DNA of 64,000 nucleotides from Bacteroidota bacterium. Lineage in GTDB: Bacteria > Bacteroidota > Bacteroidia > Chitinophagales > Chitinophagaceae. Both the position numbers and the translations under genes were made by a program. Positions 27,786-37,361 of this stretch are shown piece after piece. Where the stretch lies: NCBI GenBank assembly GCA_023422565.1, contig JAFAGR010000077.1, forward strand, positions 1 through 64,000. Direction: 5' to 3'. Within the stretch, counting starts at the first letter, position 1; every line of letters starts with the position of its first letter. The notes beneath the pieces are model-generated. The model searched no databases. It was not told where the DNA came from and worked only from the letters and a program-made list of their open reading frames with translations.

Positions 27786-28010
27786 CGGAAGTCTTACACC
27801 TCAAGCTTATAGCTATAAAATTGCTCAGCCCCGCGGAAGGAAAAGACGTTGATGGCTTTATTTTATTGATTTTCAGTGGGAAACGGTTCCCGATCCGTAC
27901 AATTTTTTGCAAAAGAATACGTTCTTATATAAGAATTTTGGTATTTGGCATCAAATTGGCAAAAATTTCCTTGGATAATTGATACAATCATTTATTTTTA
28001 CGAGGTAGTC

Positions 28011-28346
28011 ATGAAGAAACTTTACATTTTAATTTTAATACTGGGCATTGGGCTGAATGTTTCGGCGCAGAGGCAGCCGGCTGCTGGTACATCCCAGGTT
28101 AAAATGCTGAAGTTTTTTCCGAACCCCGCCACTTCGGTGATCAATTTTGATTTTCAACGCGATTATAATAATACTTACACCCTGCAGATCTACAACTTCA
28201 TGGGCAAGAAAGTATTTGACCTGAAGAAACCTTCTGCCTACACCAGGGTGAGCCTTGACAATTTCTATCGCGGTATGTATGTTTACCAGCTTCGCGACAA
28301 GAACGGCTTCATTGTTGATTCCGGAAAATTCCAGGTGATCAGGTAA
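28011..28346 (+). CDS. Small secreted protein made almost only of a T9SS type A sorting domain
   Basis: From the ATG at 28011 the protein has 111 residues. A signal peptide (1 to about 20, ending V-S-A-Q) is followed by a short linker of about 15 residues and then by the sorting domain itself: F-F-P-N-P-A-T at about 36-42, Y-N-F-M-G-K-K-V-F and Y-R-G-M-Y-V-Y-Q-L with a terminal G-K-F-Q-V-I-R. In known T9SS cargo this domain follows a large passenger; here there is none. It could be a decoy, an anchor or a short-chain surface component. Confidence 0.8.
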   Translation: MKKLYILILILGIGLNVSAQRQPAAGTSQVKMLKFFPNPATSVINFDFQRDYNNTYTLQIYNFMGKKVFDLKKPSAYTRVSLDNFYRGMYVYQLRDKNGFIVDSGKFQVIR

Positions 28347-28423
28347 TTCCTTTTTTAAATTTTCTTCCTTACATTTTTAACTGCAGTGTGGCTTTTCAAT
28401 GCCATTTTGGCTGCAAAATTCGC

Positions 28424-28453
28424 TTGGCAACATCTTTGACTGTGTTACCTTTG
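28424..28453 (+). promoter_or_regulatory. Bacteroidota promoter of grpE-dnaJ
   Basis: TTGG at 28424-28427 and a perfect -7 box TACCTTTG at 28446-28453 with an 18-bp spacer. The grpE ATG is 25 nt downstream. No CIRCE-like inverted repeat was seen. Confidence 0.55.
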
Positions 28454-28478
28454 CACACATTTTCTAAATGCTTTTAAT

Positions 28479-29030
28479 ATGGAAAAGAATCACAGCAATG
28501 AAGCGGACTTTAAAGACATGGACATTAATGCAGACGCAGATATCCCCGGAAGCAATCATCTGAGCGACCAGCCTGATGAAGAAGGCGAATTCGCAAAAAT
28601 TTCCGCAGAACTTGAAGAACAGAAAGACAAATACATCCGATTGGTAGCGGAATTTGAAAATTACAAACGCCGCACCTCTAAAGAAAGGGTTGAACTGATA
28701 CAAACGGCCGGAAGAGAGGTGATCATATCGCTTTTAGAGGTGTTAGACGATTGCGAACGTGCAGAAAAGCAAATGGAACAGACAGAGGAAATTGGAGTGG
28801 TGCGTGAAGGAACGAAGCTGGTATTTACCAAGCTGCGCAATATTCTTCAACAAAAGGGCTTGAAAGCTATGCAAAGCGTGGATACTGATTTTGACCTGGA
28901 TAAACACGAGGCAATATCCGAGTTGGATGCAGGCGCCGGCAAAAAAGGGAAAGTGGTTGATGAACTGGAAAAAGGTTATTACCTGAATGATAAGATCATC
29001 CGCTTTGCAAAAGTGGTTGTTGGAAAATAA
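28479..29030 (+). CDS. grpE: Nucleotide exchange factor GrpE
   Basis: Exchanges ADP for ATP on DnaK. It has 183 residues: an acidic N-terminal tail (about 1-40), a long helix or coiled coil (about 40-95) with the conserved R-L-V-A-E-F-E-N-Y-K-R-R, and the beta-wing domain with H-E-A-I-S-E and the ending V-V-G-K. dnaJ follows 53 bp downstream; dnaK is not in the window. Confidence 0.95.
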   Translation: MEKNHSNEADFKDMDINADADIPGSNHLSDQPDEEGEFAKISAELEEQKDKYIRLVAEFENYKRRTSKERVELIQTAGREVIISLLEVLDDCERAEKQMEQTEEIGVVREGTKLVFTKLRNILQQKGLKAMQSVDTDFDLDKHEAISELDAGAGKKGKVVDELEKGYYLNDKIIRFAKVVVGK

Positions 29031-29083
29031 ATCTGTACCTCAATTAAAACACCCCGCCAAAAAGTAAGGGGATAAGAGTTTTT

Positions 29084-30238
29084 ATGAAAAGAGATTATTA
29101 CGAAGTACTGGGTGTAAACAAATCTGCAGGGCAGGACGAAATAAAAAAAGCATACCGCAAGGTTGCCATGCAGTACCATCCTGACCGTAACCCCGGTGAT
29201 AAAGCCGCGGAGGAGAAGTTTAAAGAAGCTGCTGAAGCTTACGAAGTATTAAACGATTCAGATAAAAGATCTCAATACGACCGGTTCGGCCATAATGCAT
29301 TCGGGCCCGGAAGAGGTGCCGGTGGGTTTGGCAACATGAACACGGAAGATATCTTCAGTCATTTCTCCGATATTTTCGGAGACGACGCCTTTGGCGGGTT
29401 CTTTGGCGGCGGCGGAAGAAGAAGTTCAAACAGCCGCGGCCGCGGTTCGCAGGGATCGAATCTTCGGGTGAAGTTGAAAATGAATTTCGAAGAGATTGCA
29501 AACGGTGCTACTAAAACGATCAAGGTAAAGAAACATGTGAAGTGCAATACCTGTGAAGGAAGCGGCGCTAAAGATAAAAGTAGCATCCAAACCTGCGGTA
29601 CATGCGGGGGCAGCGGCCAGGTTCGTCGTGTTCAAAATACCTTTCTCGGGCAAATGCAAACAGTGACCACCTGCTCAACATGTAACGGTGAGGGACACAC
29701 GATAACCAGCAAATGTTCAACATGTAAAGGCGATGGCCGGGTATACGGTGAAGAAACAGTGGTGGTTGATATTCCCGCAGGCGTTCAGGAAGGAATGCAA
29801 TTAAGCCTGAGCGGAAAAGGAAATGCCGGAGAACGCGGAGGCTTTGCCGGAGACCTTATTGTATTGATCGAGGAAGAAGCCCACCCCGTGCTGCATCGAG
29901 ACGGATTAAATGTGGCTTTCGACCTTCATATTCCATTCCCTGATGCCGTGTTTGGAACACAGGTGGAAGTGCCTACCATTGACGGGAGAGCAAAGATCAA
30001 GATACCCGCGGGCACCCAAAGCGGAAAGATCTTCAGGCTTAAAGGAAAAGGGTTTCCTCATGTAAACAGCTATGAGAAAGGCGATCAGCTTATTCAGGTG
30101 AATGTATGGACACCGCAAAACATAAGCGCGGAAGAAAAAGCAATGCTGGAGAAAATGCAGGAGTCTTCAAACTTTCAGCCGAAACCTGAAAAGAATGAGA
30201 AATCATTTTTTGATAAGGTGAGGGAAATGTTTAGCTGA
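29084..30238 (+). CDS. dnaJ: Chaperone DnaJ
   Basis: Hsp40 co-chaperone of DnaK. The 384 residues form a J domain with HPD at 32-34, a Gly/Phe-rich linker (about 70-130), a zinc domain with four CxxCxGxG repeats ([32 protein letters not shown]), and C-terminal substrate-binding domains. Forms an operon with grpE. Its end is 4 bp from the convergent VWA gene. Confidence 0.96.
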   Translation: MKRDYYEVLGVNKSAGQDEIKKAYRKVAMQYHPDRNPGDKAAEEKFKEAAEAYEVLNDSDKRSQYDRFGHNAFGPGRGAGGFGNMNTEDIFSHFSDIFGDDAFGGFFGGGGRRSSNSRGRGSQGSNLRVKLKMNFEEIANGATKTIKVKKHVKCNTCEGSGAKDKSSIQTCGTCGGSGQVRRVQNTFLGQMQTVTTCSTCNGEGHTITSKCSTCKGDGRVYGEETVVVDIPAGVQEGMQLSLSGKGNAGERGGFAGDLIVLIEEEAHPVLHRDGLNVAFDLHIPFPDAVFGTQVEVPTIDGRAKIKIPAGTQSGKIFRLKGKGFPHVNSYEKGDQLIQVNVWTPQNISAEEKAMLEKMQESSNFQPKPEKNEKSFFDKVREMFS

Positions 30239-30242
30239 TAGT

Positions 30243-32018
30243 TTATTCGTCAGCGCCCTTTTTTCTCTTCTTCTTTCTTTTTTTATCATCGTATAATTTC
30301 CTTGCCGTCTCAACCAGTTTAAGGTATTCGGCCTGCAAGAAGTTGCCATTATCTGCAGAAGCCCGTGCAAGGTCCTCCACCATTTGCCATTCTCCCGTAG
30401 CAAAGGGAGAATTTTTCAATTTCATTGCAAACAAAGAAACAGAAGCGGCAAACTTCAGCGGCTTGGGTGCTTCATCTATCGCCAGGAAATTATTCGGTAC
30501 GCGGCACGCCATTTTTCGTTGTAAGGTATCTCCTGCCTGCGAATATCTCACCGTCACTTCCGCAATATTTTCTGCTACGGCCGAATTAGGCGTCAGCATA
30601 TTCATATCCGTAGGCGTAATTTGAAAGATAGCCATTGTGCTGTTTCCGCTTCCCACCTCCCCTCCTTCCAGTTCAACTGAATTGTTGGCAAGCGCCTCTT
30701 TTTTATTATCAAAACCGATCAGCCTGTACTTCTTCACCATCGCAGGATTGAATTCGATATTCAACACAGCATCATCCGCAACGGCATACAAGGTTTGTGT
30801 CAACTCCTGAACCAGTGTTTTTTCCGCCTCATTAATGTTATCGAGATAAGCATAATTGCCATTTCCCTTTTTGGCCAGCACCTGCAGTTTGGAATCTTTT
30901 AGGTTTCCCATACCCACACCGATGCAGGTAAGATAAACTCCTGATTGCCGTTCGCGCGAGATCAATTCGTCGAGCGCTTTCTCGGTTGTTTCACCCACAT
31001 TAAAATCTCCGTCTGTAGCAAGAATGATCCTGTTATTTCCGCCGGTAATGAAAGTGCTTTTTGCCACCTTGTAAGCCATGCGTATGGCCGATTCGCCGGG
31101 CGTATCTCCCTGGGCGGTAAGTTCTTCGATCGATTTGATGATCTTTTCTTTTTCAGATCCGGATGTAGGTTGCAGCCATACGCCCACAGAGCCACCATAC
31201 ACCACAATGGATACTTTGTCTTCATCACGCAGGTTCTTTACGAACAATTGAAATGCGGCCTGCAGCAGCGGGAGTTTGTTGGGAAGGTCCATGCTGCCGG
31301 AAACATCGATCAAAAAAACAAAATTGCTGGGAGGCACTTTATCGAGGTTTAGTTTCTTTGCGCTCACATTAATATAAAGTAACTGGTCTTCCTGTTTCCA
31401 GGGGCAATCCGTTACCTGCGTTTCCACTTTAAACGTTTCCCCTGCCGCAGGTTCACTGTAATGAAGGTTGAAATAATTTACCAACTCCTCCGCCTTCACC
31501 GCATCAGGAGGCACAAGGCTGCCCATGTTTAAAAAGCGGCGGACGTTACTGTACGATGCCTTGTTCACGTTAAGGGAAAAACCTGTGTTCGGAAAACGCT
31601 CCGCATTCACGATGTCATTTTCTACGAGTGCAAAATAAGTTTCATCAGAGATGATGAGGTTCAGCCGCGAATCCTGCTTTTTATCTTTCGTTACGGAGAT
31701 AAGTTTTTGCTTATTCTTGTTAGCATTAGCCACTAACACTTTCAACACCACGTTCTGCCATTGACTGTGGTCAACGGGAATAGTAAGTTCTTCATAGCCT
31801 TCAAGAGAAAATGTGAGCGTGTCTTTTGGCGTGCGGAGAATGATGCCGAAACTTCCGTCTACGCCCGAATAATAAATTGAACGTGCCGAGTGAACGAAGA
31901 TCTTTACATTTTGAAGCCGGGTAAATTTTTCATCCTTTACTTCCCCCCGAAGATAATGCTGGCTATTTGCCGTAACGGCAAACATAGAGAAAAAGATATA
32001 TAATGCCAGTCTTCTCAA
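30243..32018 (-). CDS. VWA-domain protein, YfbK type
   Basis: A 591-residue secreted or periplasmic protein. A signal peptide ends near residue 19 (A-N-S-Q), and an N-terminal carboxypeptidase-regulatory-like beta domain (about 20-95) precedes a conserved YfbK N-domain (about 120-210). A von Willebrand factor A domain (about 225-400) has the MIDAS D-V-S-G-S-M and T-D-G-D-F-N-V-G, and a DUF3520-like C-terminal domain follows. The first codon is TTG; this start gives a good signal peptide. A Lys/Arg-rich tail (K-K-R-K-K-K-R-K-K) ends the protein. Partners are unknown. Confidence 0.85.
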   Translation of the reverse strand: MRRLALYIFFSMFAVTANSQHYLRGEVKDEKFTRLQNVKIFVHSARSIYYSGVDGSFGIILRTPKDTLTFSLEGYEELTIPVDHSQWQNVVLKVLVANANKNKQKLISVTKDKKQDSRLNLIISDETYFALVENDIVNAERFPNTGFSLNVNKASYSNVRRFLNMGSLVPPDAVKAEELVNYFNLHYSEPAAGETFKVETQVTDCPWKQEDQLLYINVSAKKLNLDKVPPSNFVFLIDVSGSMDLPNKLPLLQAAFQLFVKNLRDEDKVSIVVYGGSVGVWLQPTSGSEKEKIIKSIEELTAQGDTPGESAIRMAYKVAKSTFITGGNNRIILATDGDFNVGETTEKALDELISRERQSGVYLTCIGVGMGNLKDSKLQVLAKKGNGNYAYLDNINEAEKTLVQELTQTLYAVADDAVLNIEFNPAMVKKYRLIGFDNKKEALANNSVELEGGEVGSGNSTMAIFQITPTDMNMLTPNSAVAENIAEVTVRYSQAGDTLQRKMACRVPNNFLAIDEAPKPLKFAASVSLFAMKLKNSPFATGEWQMVEDLARASADNGNFLQAEYLKLVETARKLYDDKKRKKKRKKGADE

Positions 32019-32197
32019 GCAATTTTGGTTAGGTTAAATTAGGCAATTATTCTGAACTTTTCTTACTACTGAGAATTCATCACCGTAACTATCCGACTAA
32101 ATCGGTTCACACAGAGAAGAAACTTTTCAAAGCCACTGTTAAATCAGTCCCTTACCGACAGTTCTCTGCAACTTAAACCCTGCCCCTTCATGTCACT

Positions 32198-32734
32198 TTA
32201 ATCTTCCAGCCGGTAAATTTCCTTCAGGTTTCTGCCAAGGCCATCATAATCCAGACCATAACCAAGTAAAAACTTATTAGGAACCTCAAAACCGAGGTAA
32301 TCTATTGTGAGCGTGTGTATGAGTGCTGCAGGTTTATGAAGCAATGCCGCAATTTTAAGTGATGCAGGCTGCTGGTCGCGAAGCTGCGGTAAAAATTCGT
32401 GAAGAGTTTTCCCGGTGTCCACAATATCCTCCAGTATCACTACATGGCGCCCTTTCAGCGATTCATCGAGCCCGATGGAAGTGATCACATTCCCTGTACT
32501 TTTTGTACCCTTATACGAAGCAAGTTTTATAAAACTAATTTCGGCATCAACCGAAATTTTCTTGAACAGGTCTGATGCAAACATGAATGAACCATTCAGT
32601 ATTCCGATGAACAAAGGGGTTTTACCTTCATAGTCTCTGTTGATCTCCCTTGCAAGGCGGCTGACCTGTTCATCAATCTGGTCTTCGGTTAAATAGGGAA
32701 TAAAACTTTTATCGTGTACCTGTATGGCAGACAT
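32198..32734 (-). CDS. hpt: Hypoxanthine phosphoribosyltransferase
   Basis: Salvages hypoxanthine and guanine with PRPP. It has 178 residues. The PRPP-binding motif V-V-I-L-E-D-I-V-D-T-G-K-T is clear, as are the hood stretch S-Y-K-G-T and the C-terminal G-Y-G-L-D-Y-D-G-L-G-R-N. It is the last gene of a four-gene minus-strand operon, 4 bp after the glucosaminidase-LysM gene. Confidence 0.94.
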   Translation of the reverse strand: MSAIQVHDKSFIPYLTEDQIDEQVSRLAREINRDYEGKTPLFIGILNGSFMFASDLFKKISVDAEISFIKLASYKGTKSTGNVITSIGLDESLKGRHVVILEDIVDTGKTLHEFLPQLRDQQPASLKIAALLHKPAALIHTLTIDYLGFEVPNKFLLGYGLDYDGLGRNLKEIYRLED

Positions 32735-32738
32735 GGCT

Positions 32739-33881
32739 CTATTTTGAAATGATCAATTGCTGGCCAACCGTTAACTGGTCAGAGGTAAGATTGTTCCAGC
32801 TCTTTATATCTTCTATTGAAACGTTATACTTTTTTGAGATAGCATACAGCCCTTCTTTAGGAGCCACTTCATGGAGAAATTTTCCTGTTCTTACATTGCC
32901 GGATGCGGCCACGTCCATAGGCACCGGCTTAAGATGTATCAATGTTCCTGCCGCGAGAGGTTCTTCAGGAGATTTGTTATTGTAATCAACCAGCCGTGAT
33001 AACTGCACGCCGTGCGATTGCGAGATGTCAGACAGTGTTTCTCCGGAAACCGCAGTGTGGGTGGACTGGCTTGATTCTTTACTTTTTCTTTCAAGATATA
33101 TCCATGAGTCTTCCTGAAGCAAACCATCCTTCTTCAGGTCATTGTATTCAAGCAGGCGGGTTAAAGGGACCTGGTGAACAGTGGCAATGGCCAGCAGTGA
33201 AGTTCCCCTGGATGCAAAAACCGCATTCAACCCGTTGCGGCGCGTTTTCACTTTGTAATCGGCAGCACTTTCCACTTCGTTTGTACCGGCCGTTAGTACT
33301 TCTGTTTCGGGCTCATCCGCAGGTTCATCGATCTCCATTTTTTCAGGCGCGGGACTTTCCGCCGGTGAATTGATGACAATCTCATCGTATTGTTGCAGAT
33401 TATATTTTTCAATATTATAAATGAGCATTTGCGGGTAGCGCGGGTTGGTTGCATAACCGGCTTTCTTCAGCCCGTAAGCCCAGCCTTTATAATCACCGGG
33501 GCGGAGGTTAAAGAGAGAAGCATATCTTTCGCGTGTACGAAGGAAATCACTGTGATCGCGGTAACTGTCTTCCGGGTTATTATACTTTCTGAAACATTCG
33601 CCTTTCTCATCATCATCATGCGAAACGGATTCGCCTGTCCACTCTGTTTTGCATTTAATGCCGAAGTGATTATTTGATCGTTTTACGAGATTACTGTTTC
33701 CCATTTCTGCCTCGAGAAGGCCCTGGGCGAGTTTTATGGAAGCCGGAATTCCCGTCCTCCGCATTTCACTCATTGCGATATCCTTAAAACCTGCAATGTA
33801 TTGAGCAGCAGTCATCCTTTCCTGGGCCGCGGAAACAAGCACCACGCCCATCCCAAGCAGTAAGCAAAAAAATGACTTCAT
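32739..33881 (-). CDS. Glucosaminidase-LysM peptidoglycan hydrolase
   Basis: A 380-residue secreted cell-wall enzyme. The signal peptide ends near residue 19 (V-S-A-A-Q). A glucosaminidase (GH73-type) domain (about 25-165) carries the catalytic-like A-Q-G-L-L-E-A-E-M-G and N-N-H-F-G-I-K-C. A Pro/Glu-rich linker (about 170-215) leads to three LysM-like repeats (about 220-275, 285-330 and 335-380), each with a G-x-S/T-L or G-L-x-x-I core. Cleaves glycan strands or binds wall. The operon context with HPRT, O-methyltransferase and a symporter gives no clear hint. Confidence 0.87.
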   Translation of the reverse strand: MKSFFCLLLGMGVVLVSAAQERMTAAQYIAGFKDIAMSEMRRTGIPASIKLAQGLLEAEMGNSNLVKRSNNHFGIKCKTEWTGESVSHDDDEKGECFRKYNNPEDSYRDHSDFLRTRERYASLFNLRPGDYKGWAYGLKKAGYATNPRYPQMLIYNIEKYNLQQYDEIVINSPAESPAPEKMEIDEPADEPETEVLTAGTNEVESAADYKVKTRRNGLNAVFASRGTSLLAIATVHQVPLTRLLEYNDLKKDGLLQEDSWIYLERKSKESSQSTHTAVSGETLSDISQSHGVQLSRLVDYNNKSPEEPLAAGTLIHLKPVPMDVAASGNVRTGKFLHEVAPKEGLYAISKKYNVSIEDIKSWNNLTSDQLTVGQQLIISK

Positions 33882-33884
33882 AGA

Positions 33885-34520
33885 TTATAATTTGCGGATC
33901 AGTAACAAGCCATCTCTAACCGAAAGCATTACCTGCTCCACCCTTCCGTCTGCCGAAACATGTTTATTGAATGCATCGATCGCTATTGCATTCTTTCCTT
34001 TCAATTCTGTTTCAAGTACTTCGCCATGAAACAATACATTATCGGCGATGATAAAACCTCCCGGCCTTACCATAGGCAAAGTTAATTCGTAATAATCAAT
34101 ATAACCCACTTTATCGGCATCAATAAAAACAAGGTCCCATGCCTCATTTAAGGTTGGAATTATATGCCTTGCATCGCCAATATGAAGCCTGATCCTCGTC
34201 TCACCTGCTTCTTCAAAATATTTCGTCGCGGTGGCCGCATCCTGTTCCCTGATCTCCAGTGTATGAAGTATGCCATCTTTTTTTAATCCGGCTGCCAGTG
34301 AAAGTGCGCTAAATCCGGTAAAGGTGCCTATCTCCAAAATCCGGGAAGGCTGCAGCATCTTGCTCAATAATTCCAACGCTTTTCCTTGTACGTGCCCGCT
34401 GTGCATTTTTGCCTGCGGATGATTTTCAAGAGTAAACTTTTCATTAGCCTCGCGTATACCATCAAGCGGTGATGTATGGATTTTGCAATAATTTTCTGCC
34501 GCCTCTGAGATCAGGATCAT
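33885..34520 (-). CDS. O-methyltransferase, class I SAM-dependent
   Basis: A 211-residue methyltransferase of the catechol/caffeoyl-CoA O-methyltransferase type. The SAM-binding loop is E-I-G-T-F-T-G-F-S-A-L-S-L-A near residue 63, the acid of motif II is L-E-I-R-E, and metal ligands fit D-L-V-F-I-D-A-D-K and A-D-N-V-L. Substrate unknown. Only 3 bp separate it from the downstream wall-hydrolase gene and 2 bp from the upstream symporter. Confidence 0.88.
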   Translation of the reverse strand: MILISEAAENYCKIHTSPLDGIREANEKFTLENHPQAKMHSGHVQGKALELLSKMLQPSRILEIGTFTGFSALSLAAGLKKDGILHTLEIREQDAATATKYFEEAGETRIRLHIGDARHIIPTLNEAWDLVFIDADKVGYIDYYELTLPMVRPGGFIIADNVLFHGEVLETELKGKNAIAIDAFNKHVSADGRVEQVMLSVRDGLLLIRKL

Positions 34521-34522
34521 AA

Positions 34523-35983
34523 TTACTTTGATTTATGAGATACCATCCACAAGCCAAGAAACGTTAGAACTCCGTTTATCACCAACAATTCCGGCCCAAG
34601 TTTAAACCCGGGAATAAACTTTGGCGTTACAAACTCGATAAGCAGACAGAGTAATGGAGCTGCAATGCATATCATGGGCACAAGGTTGTCTTTTACGGAT
34701 CGTTTTGTGAGAATTCCAAACGTGAAAAGGCCGAGCAGCGGACCATAAGTATAAGCCGCAAGCTTCAGGATAACGTCTATCATGCTGGGGTCATCAACCC
34801 AGTGAAATACCAATACAAATAACAGGAAGATGAAAGCAATAGTAAGATGCACGCGTTGGCGGATGCGTTTTCTTTTAGCCTCGGGCCAATCTTCCTTACG
34901 ATTCATGCCAATAATATCAATGCAAAACGAGGAAGTGAGTGCGGTGATGGCGCCGTCTGCACTGGGGAATAGCGCGGATATTAGTGCGATGATAAAGATT
35001 ACCGACACTATCGGCGGCATGTTGTTCAAGGCCAGGTATGGAAATAATTTATCTCCTGTTTCGGTTACGCCCTGCTCAGCAGCGTATAAATGAAGCAGGC
35101 CGCCAAGAAACAAAAAGATAAAGATCACAATCGCCATAATGAAGGCAAGAGATACCATATTTTTTTGTGAATCGTTCAGTCGTTTTACGGAAATGGATTT
35201 CTGCATCATTTCCTGGTCGAGGCCGGTCATAGTAATGGTGATGAAAGCGCCCGCAAGAATTTGCTTTACGAAAAATAGTTTATCAGACGGATCGGTAAAA
35301 AATATTTTTGAATAAGCGCCCTGCTTGCCTCCTTCTGAACCGAGCGCCTGTATCGCTTCGCCGAAGCCCATATCCATTGCATTCAAAATATAAAGGATAC
35401 AAACTATGAGGCCGCCAAGCATGAATGTGGTTTGCAAGGTGTCGGTAAACACGATGGTCTTCACACCGCCTTCATAGGTGTAAATTAAGATCATCACTAA
35501 AATGATAACCGTGGTAAGCCAGAATGGAACGCCAAGGTCTCCGAGAATGATATCCTGTAAAATTTTGACCACGAGATAAAGCCTTGCCGTAGCACCAAGT
35601 GTGCGGGACAGGAGAAAAAAGGATGCGCCTGTTTTGTAAGATTTTATGCCGAGCCTGTTGCCGAGGTATGTATAAATTGAAGTGAGATTCATTTTATAAT
35701 ACAAGGGCAATAAAACATATGCGATGGTGATGTAACCAAAAAAATAACCGATAACGATCTGAAAATATGCAAAGGAATTTGTACCGACCGTACCCGGAAC
35801 GCTCACGAATGTAACTCCGGAAAGCGAGGTGCCGATCATGCCAAAAGCCACCAGCATCCAGTTTGAATTGCGGTTACCGATGAAGAATGATTCGTTGTTT
35901 GAATTTTTACTAGTGTACCAGGCTACTGCCAATAACAAAACAAAATACCCGATCACAAAAGACAGCAGCAACTGCGGCGACAT
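34523..35983 (-). CDS. Sodium:solute symporter (SSS family)
   Basis: From the ATG at 35983 the protein has 486 residues with about 13 hydrophobic segments, the LeuT-fold SSS layout. The early S-F-F-I-G-N-R-N-S-N-W and G-T-S-L-S-G-V-T-F-V-S-V-P-G stretches and the F-P-S-A-D-G-A-I-T-A-L motif are typical. Substrate is not predictable from sequence. An in-frame 56-residue extension upstream would overlap the LOG gene and its promoter region, so it is rejected. First gene of the four-gene operon ending with hpt. Confidence 0.87.
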   Translation of the reverse strand: MSPQLLLSFVIGYFVLLLAVAWYTSKNSNNESFFIGNRNSNWMLVAFGMIGTSLSGVTFVSVPGTVGTNSFAYFQIVIGYFFGYITIAYVLLPLYYKMNLTSIYTYLGNRLGIKSYKTGASFFLLSRTLGATARLYLVVKILQDIILGDLGVPFWLTTVIILVMILIYTYEGGVKTIVFTDTLQTTFMLGGLIVCILYILNAMDMGFGEAIQALGSEGGKQGAYSKIFFTDPSDKLFFVKQILAGAFITITMTGLDQEMMQKSISVKRLNDSQKNMVSLAFIMAIVIFIFLFLGGLLHLYAAEQGVTETGDKLFPYLALNNMPPIVSVIFIIALISALFPSADGAITALTSSFCIDIIGMNRKEDWPEAKRKRIRQRVHLTIAFIFLLFVLVFHWVDDPSMIDVILKLAAYTYGPLLGLFTFGILTKRSVKDNLVPMICIAAPLLCLLIEFVTPKFIPGFKLGPELLVINGVLTFLGLWMVSHKSK

Positions 35984-36054
35984 AAGCAATAGTTTAGGTA
36001 AATATAAGATTGAAAAAAGAAAAATAGTTTGCTTCTTTGCATACAAACAACCAT

Positions 36055-36594
36055 ATGCAAATAAAAGCAATAGCCGTGTTTTGCGGAAGTAAGTCGGGAA
36101 ACAACCCGCTGTACGAACAACATACAAAAAAGCTCGGGGAGTTGCTTGCAAAAAAAGGCATCAACATAATTTACGGCGGCGGAAATAAAGGATTGATGGG
36201 CGCTGTGGCTAATTCGGCGATTGCAAACAAAGGAAACGTGATCGGAATAATGCCGGAACTTTTAAAAGATTGGGAACATCATCATATGGGCTTGTCTGAA
36301 TTACTTATTGTTGACAGCATGCACACCCGAAAAAAATTACTGTATGAAAGATGCGACGCCGCTATAATACTTCCCGGAGGTTTTGGTACGCTGGACGAAG
36401 TATTTGAAATTTTAACATGGAACCAGTTAAAGATCCACCAGAAAAAAATATTCATTTTAAACTCCGGCGGATTTTATGACCACATGGTTAAGCACATCAA
36501 TACGATGCATGAAGAAGGCTTTTTGTATGATGCAGCCGAATTAAGCATGACTATTATTAAAGAACCTGAGGAATTATTGGCCTTTATTTCGTAG
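36055..36594 (+). CDS. LOG family / TIGR00730 Rossmann-fold protein
   Basis: A 179-residue protein of the lonely-guy family, which hydrolyses nucleotide-5'-monophosphates at the N-glycosidic bond (cytokinin riboside monophosphate phosphoribohydrolase). The catalytic signature P-G-G-F-G-T-L-D-E lies at 107-115 with Arg92 upstream (M-H-T-R-K). The ATG at 36055 starts M-Q-I-K-A-I-A-V-F-C-G-S. In bacteria many members act in purine salvage, which would fit hpt nearby, but this is inference. Confidence 0.9.
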   Translation: MQIKAIAVFCGSKSGNNPLYEQHTKKLGELLAKKGINIIYGGGNKGLMGAVANSAIANKGNVIGIMPELLKDWEHHHMGLSELLIVDSMHTRKKLLYERCDAAIILPGGFGTLDEVFEILTWNQLKIHQKKIFILNSGGFYDHMVKHINTMHEEGFLYDAAELSMTIIKEPEELLAFIS

Positions 36595-36661
36595 CAGGGA
36601 GCAAGCTTCAGGGTACATTGTTGTGAGTTTTGAGTTGTGAGTTATGAGCAAATTTTCTGTT

Positions 36662-36693
36662 TGCACATCTGCACACCTGCACATTTGCACATC
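36662..36693. repeat. Tandem 8-bp repeat, four units
   Basis: TGCACATC, TGCACACC, TGCACATT and TGCACATC follow each other with no gap. The last unit overlaps the stop codon of the convergent barrel-like gene. Just upstream, 36620-36650 has GTGAGTT-type units. Confidence 0.75.
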
Positions 36694-37339
36694 AGTTCCG
36701 TTTCTTTCCCTGGAACAACGGCACTTGTAAGCCTGCACGTATAATGGGCAGCACATTTATAGACCCGCTTGCGGTTTGCTCCACATAGGGCGACTTCGGA
36801 TCTTTATTCACATCAAAAAGTATGGAAACATAATAGAAAAGATCACCGGAACCCTGGCGGCCGGTTGCGTAGCCTGCGCCAACCAAAATACTTGTTGCTG
36901 AAGTAGATTCGCGTTCGCTTGGCGAGCCGTCATCAAAGATCAGTTTCTGGCTTATGAAGTTATGCTCAACCTGTGCCTGGGCGAATAGAAAATTGATGGG
37001 ATACACTCTTATAAATGCGCCAGGCCCGTAAGTGAACTGCCGTAATTTATCATCACTGTAAAAATATTGCCCTGTCGTCGGGCTGTAGTAGGTAACGTGA
37101 CGGACAGAATTGAATACAAAATTTGCCACCACTCCTGCATCAAGCCAATTGGTGATCCTATAACCAAAAACAGGCGCGGCACCAAGTACCGACCCATTAT
37201 TAGAGAAAGATAAGGTTAAACTGCCGCCCGTGAAAAGCCTGTCTTTCTTAAAGCCGCCTTTCTTCTCACCATCCTCATCCTGTGCAAATGAAGGTAAGGC
37301 CATAGAAGCCATCAAAGCAACGATCAGTATTTTTTTCAT
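36692..37339 (-). CDS. Putative outer-membrane beta-barrel protein
   Basis: A 215-residue protein with a signal peptide (about 1-20, ending S-F-A-Q-D), an acidic/Lys-rich start (E-D-G-E-K-K-G-G) and then alternating aromatic strands with G-turns (F-T-G-G-S-L-T-L-S-F-S and V-G-A-G-Y-A-T-G). This is the pattern of small 8-stranded barrels. No firm family. It lies 22 bp downstream of the FAD oxidoreductase gene on the same strand. Confidence 0.7.
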   Translation of the reverse strand: MKKILIVALMASMALPSFAQDEDGEKKGGFKKDRLFTGGSLTLSFSNNGSVLGAAPVFGYRITNWLDAGVVANFVFNSVRHVTYYSPTTGQYFYSDDKLRQFTYGPGAFIRVYPINFLFAQAQVEHNFISQKLIFDDGSPSERESTSATSILVGAGYATGRQGSGDLFYYVSILFDVNKDPKSPYVEQTASGSINVLPIIRAGLQVPLFQGKKRN

Positions 37340-37361
37340 AAATGCAAATTATCCTGTTTCT

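Noticed and set aside
36662..36693. CRISPR array
   Set aside because: The repeats are 8 bp and have no spacers; no cas genes are present.
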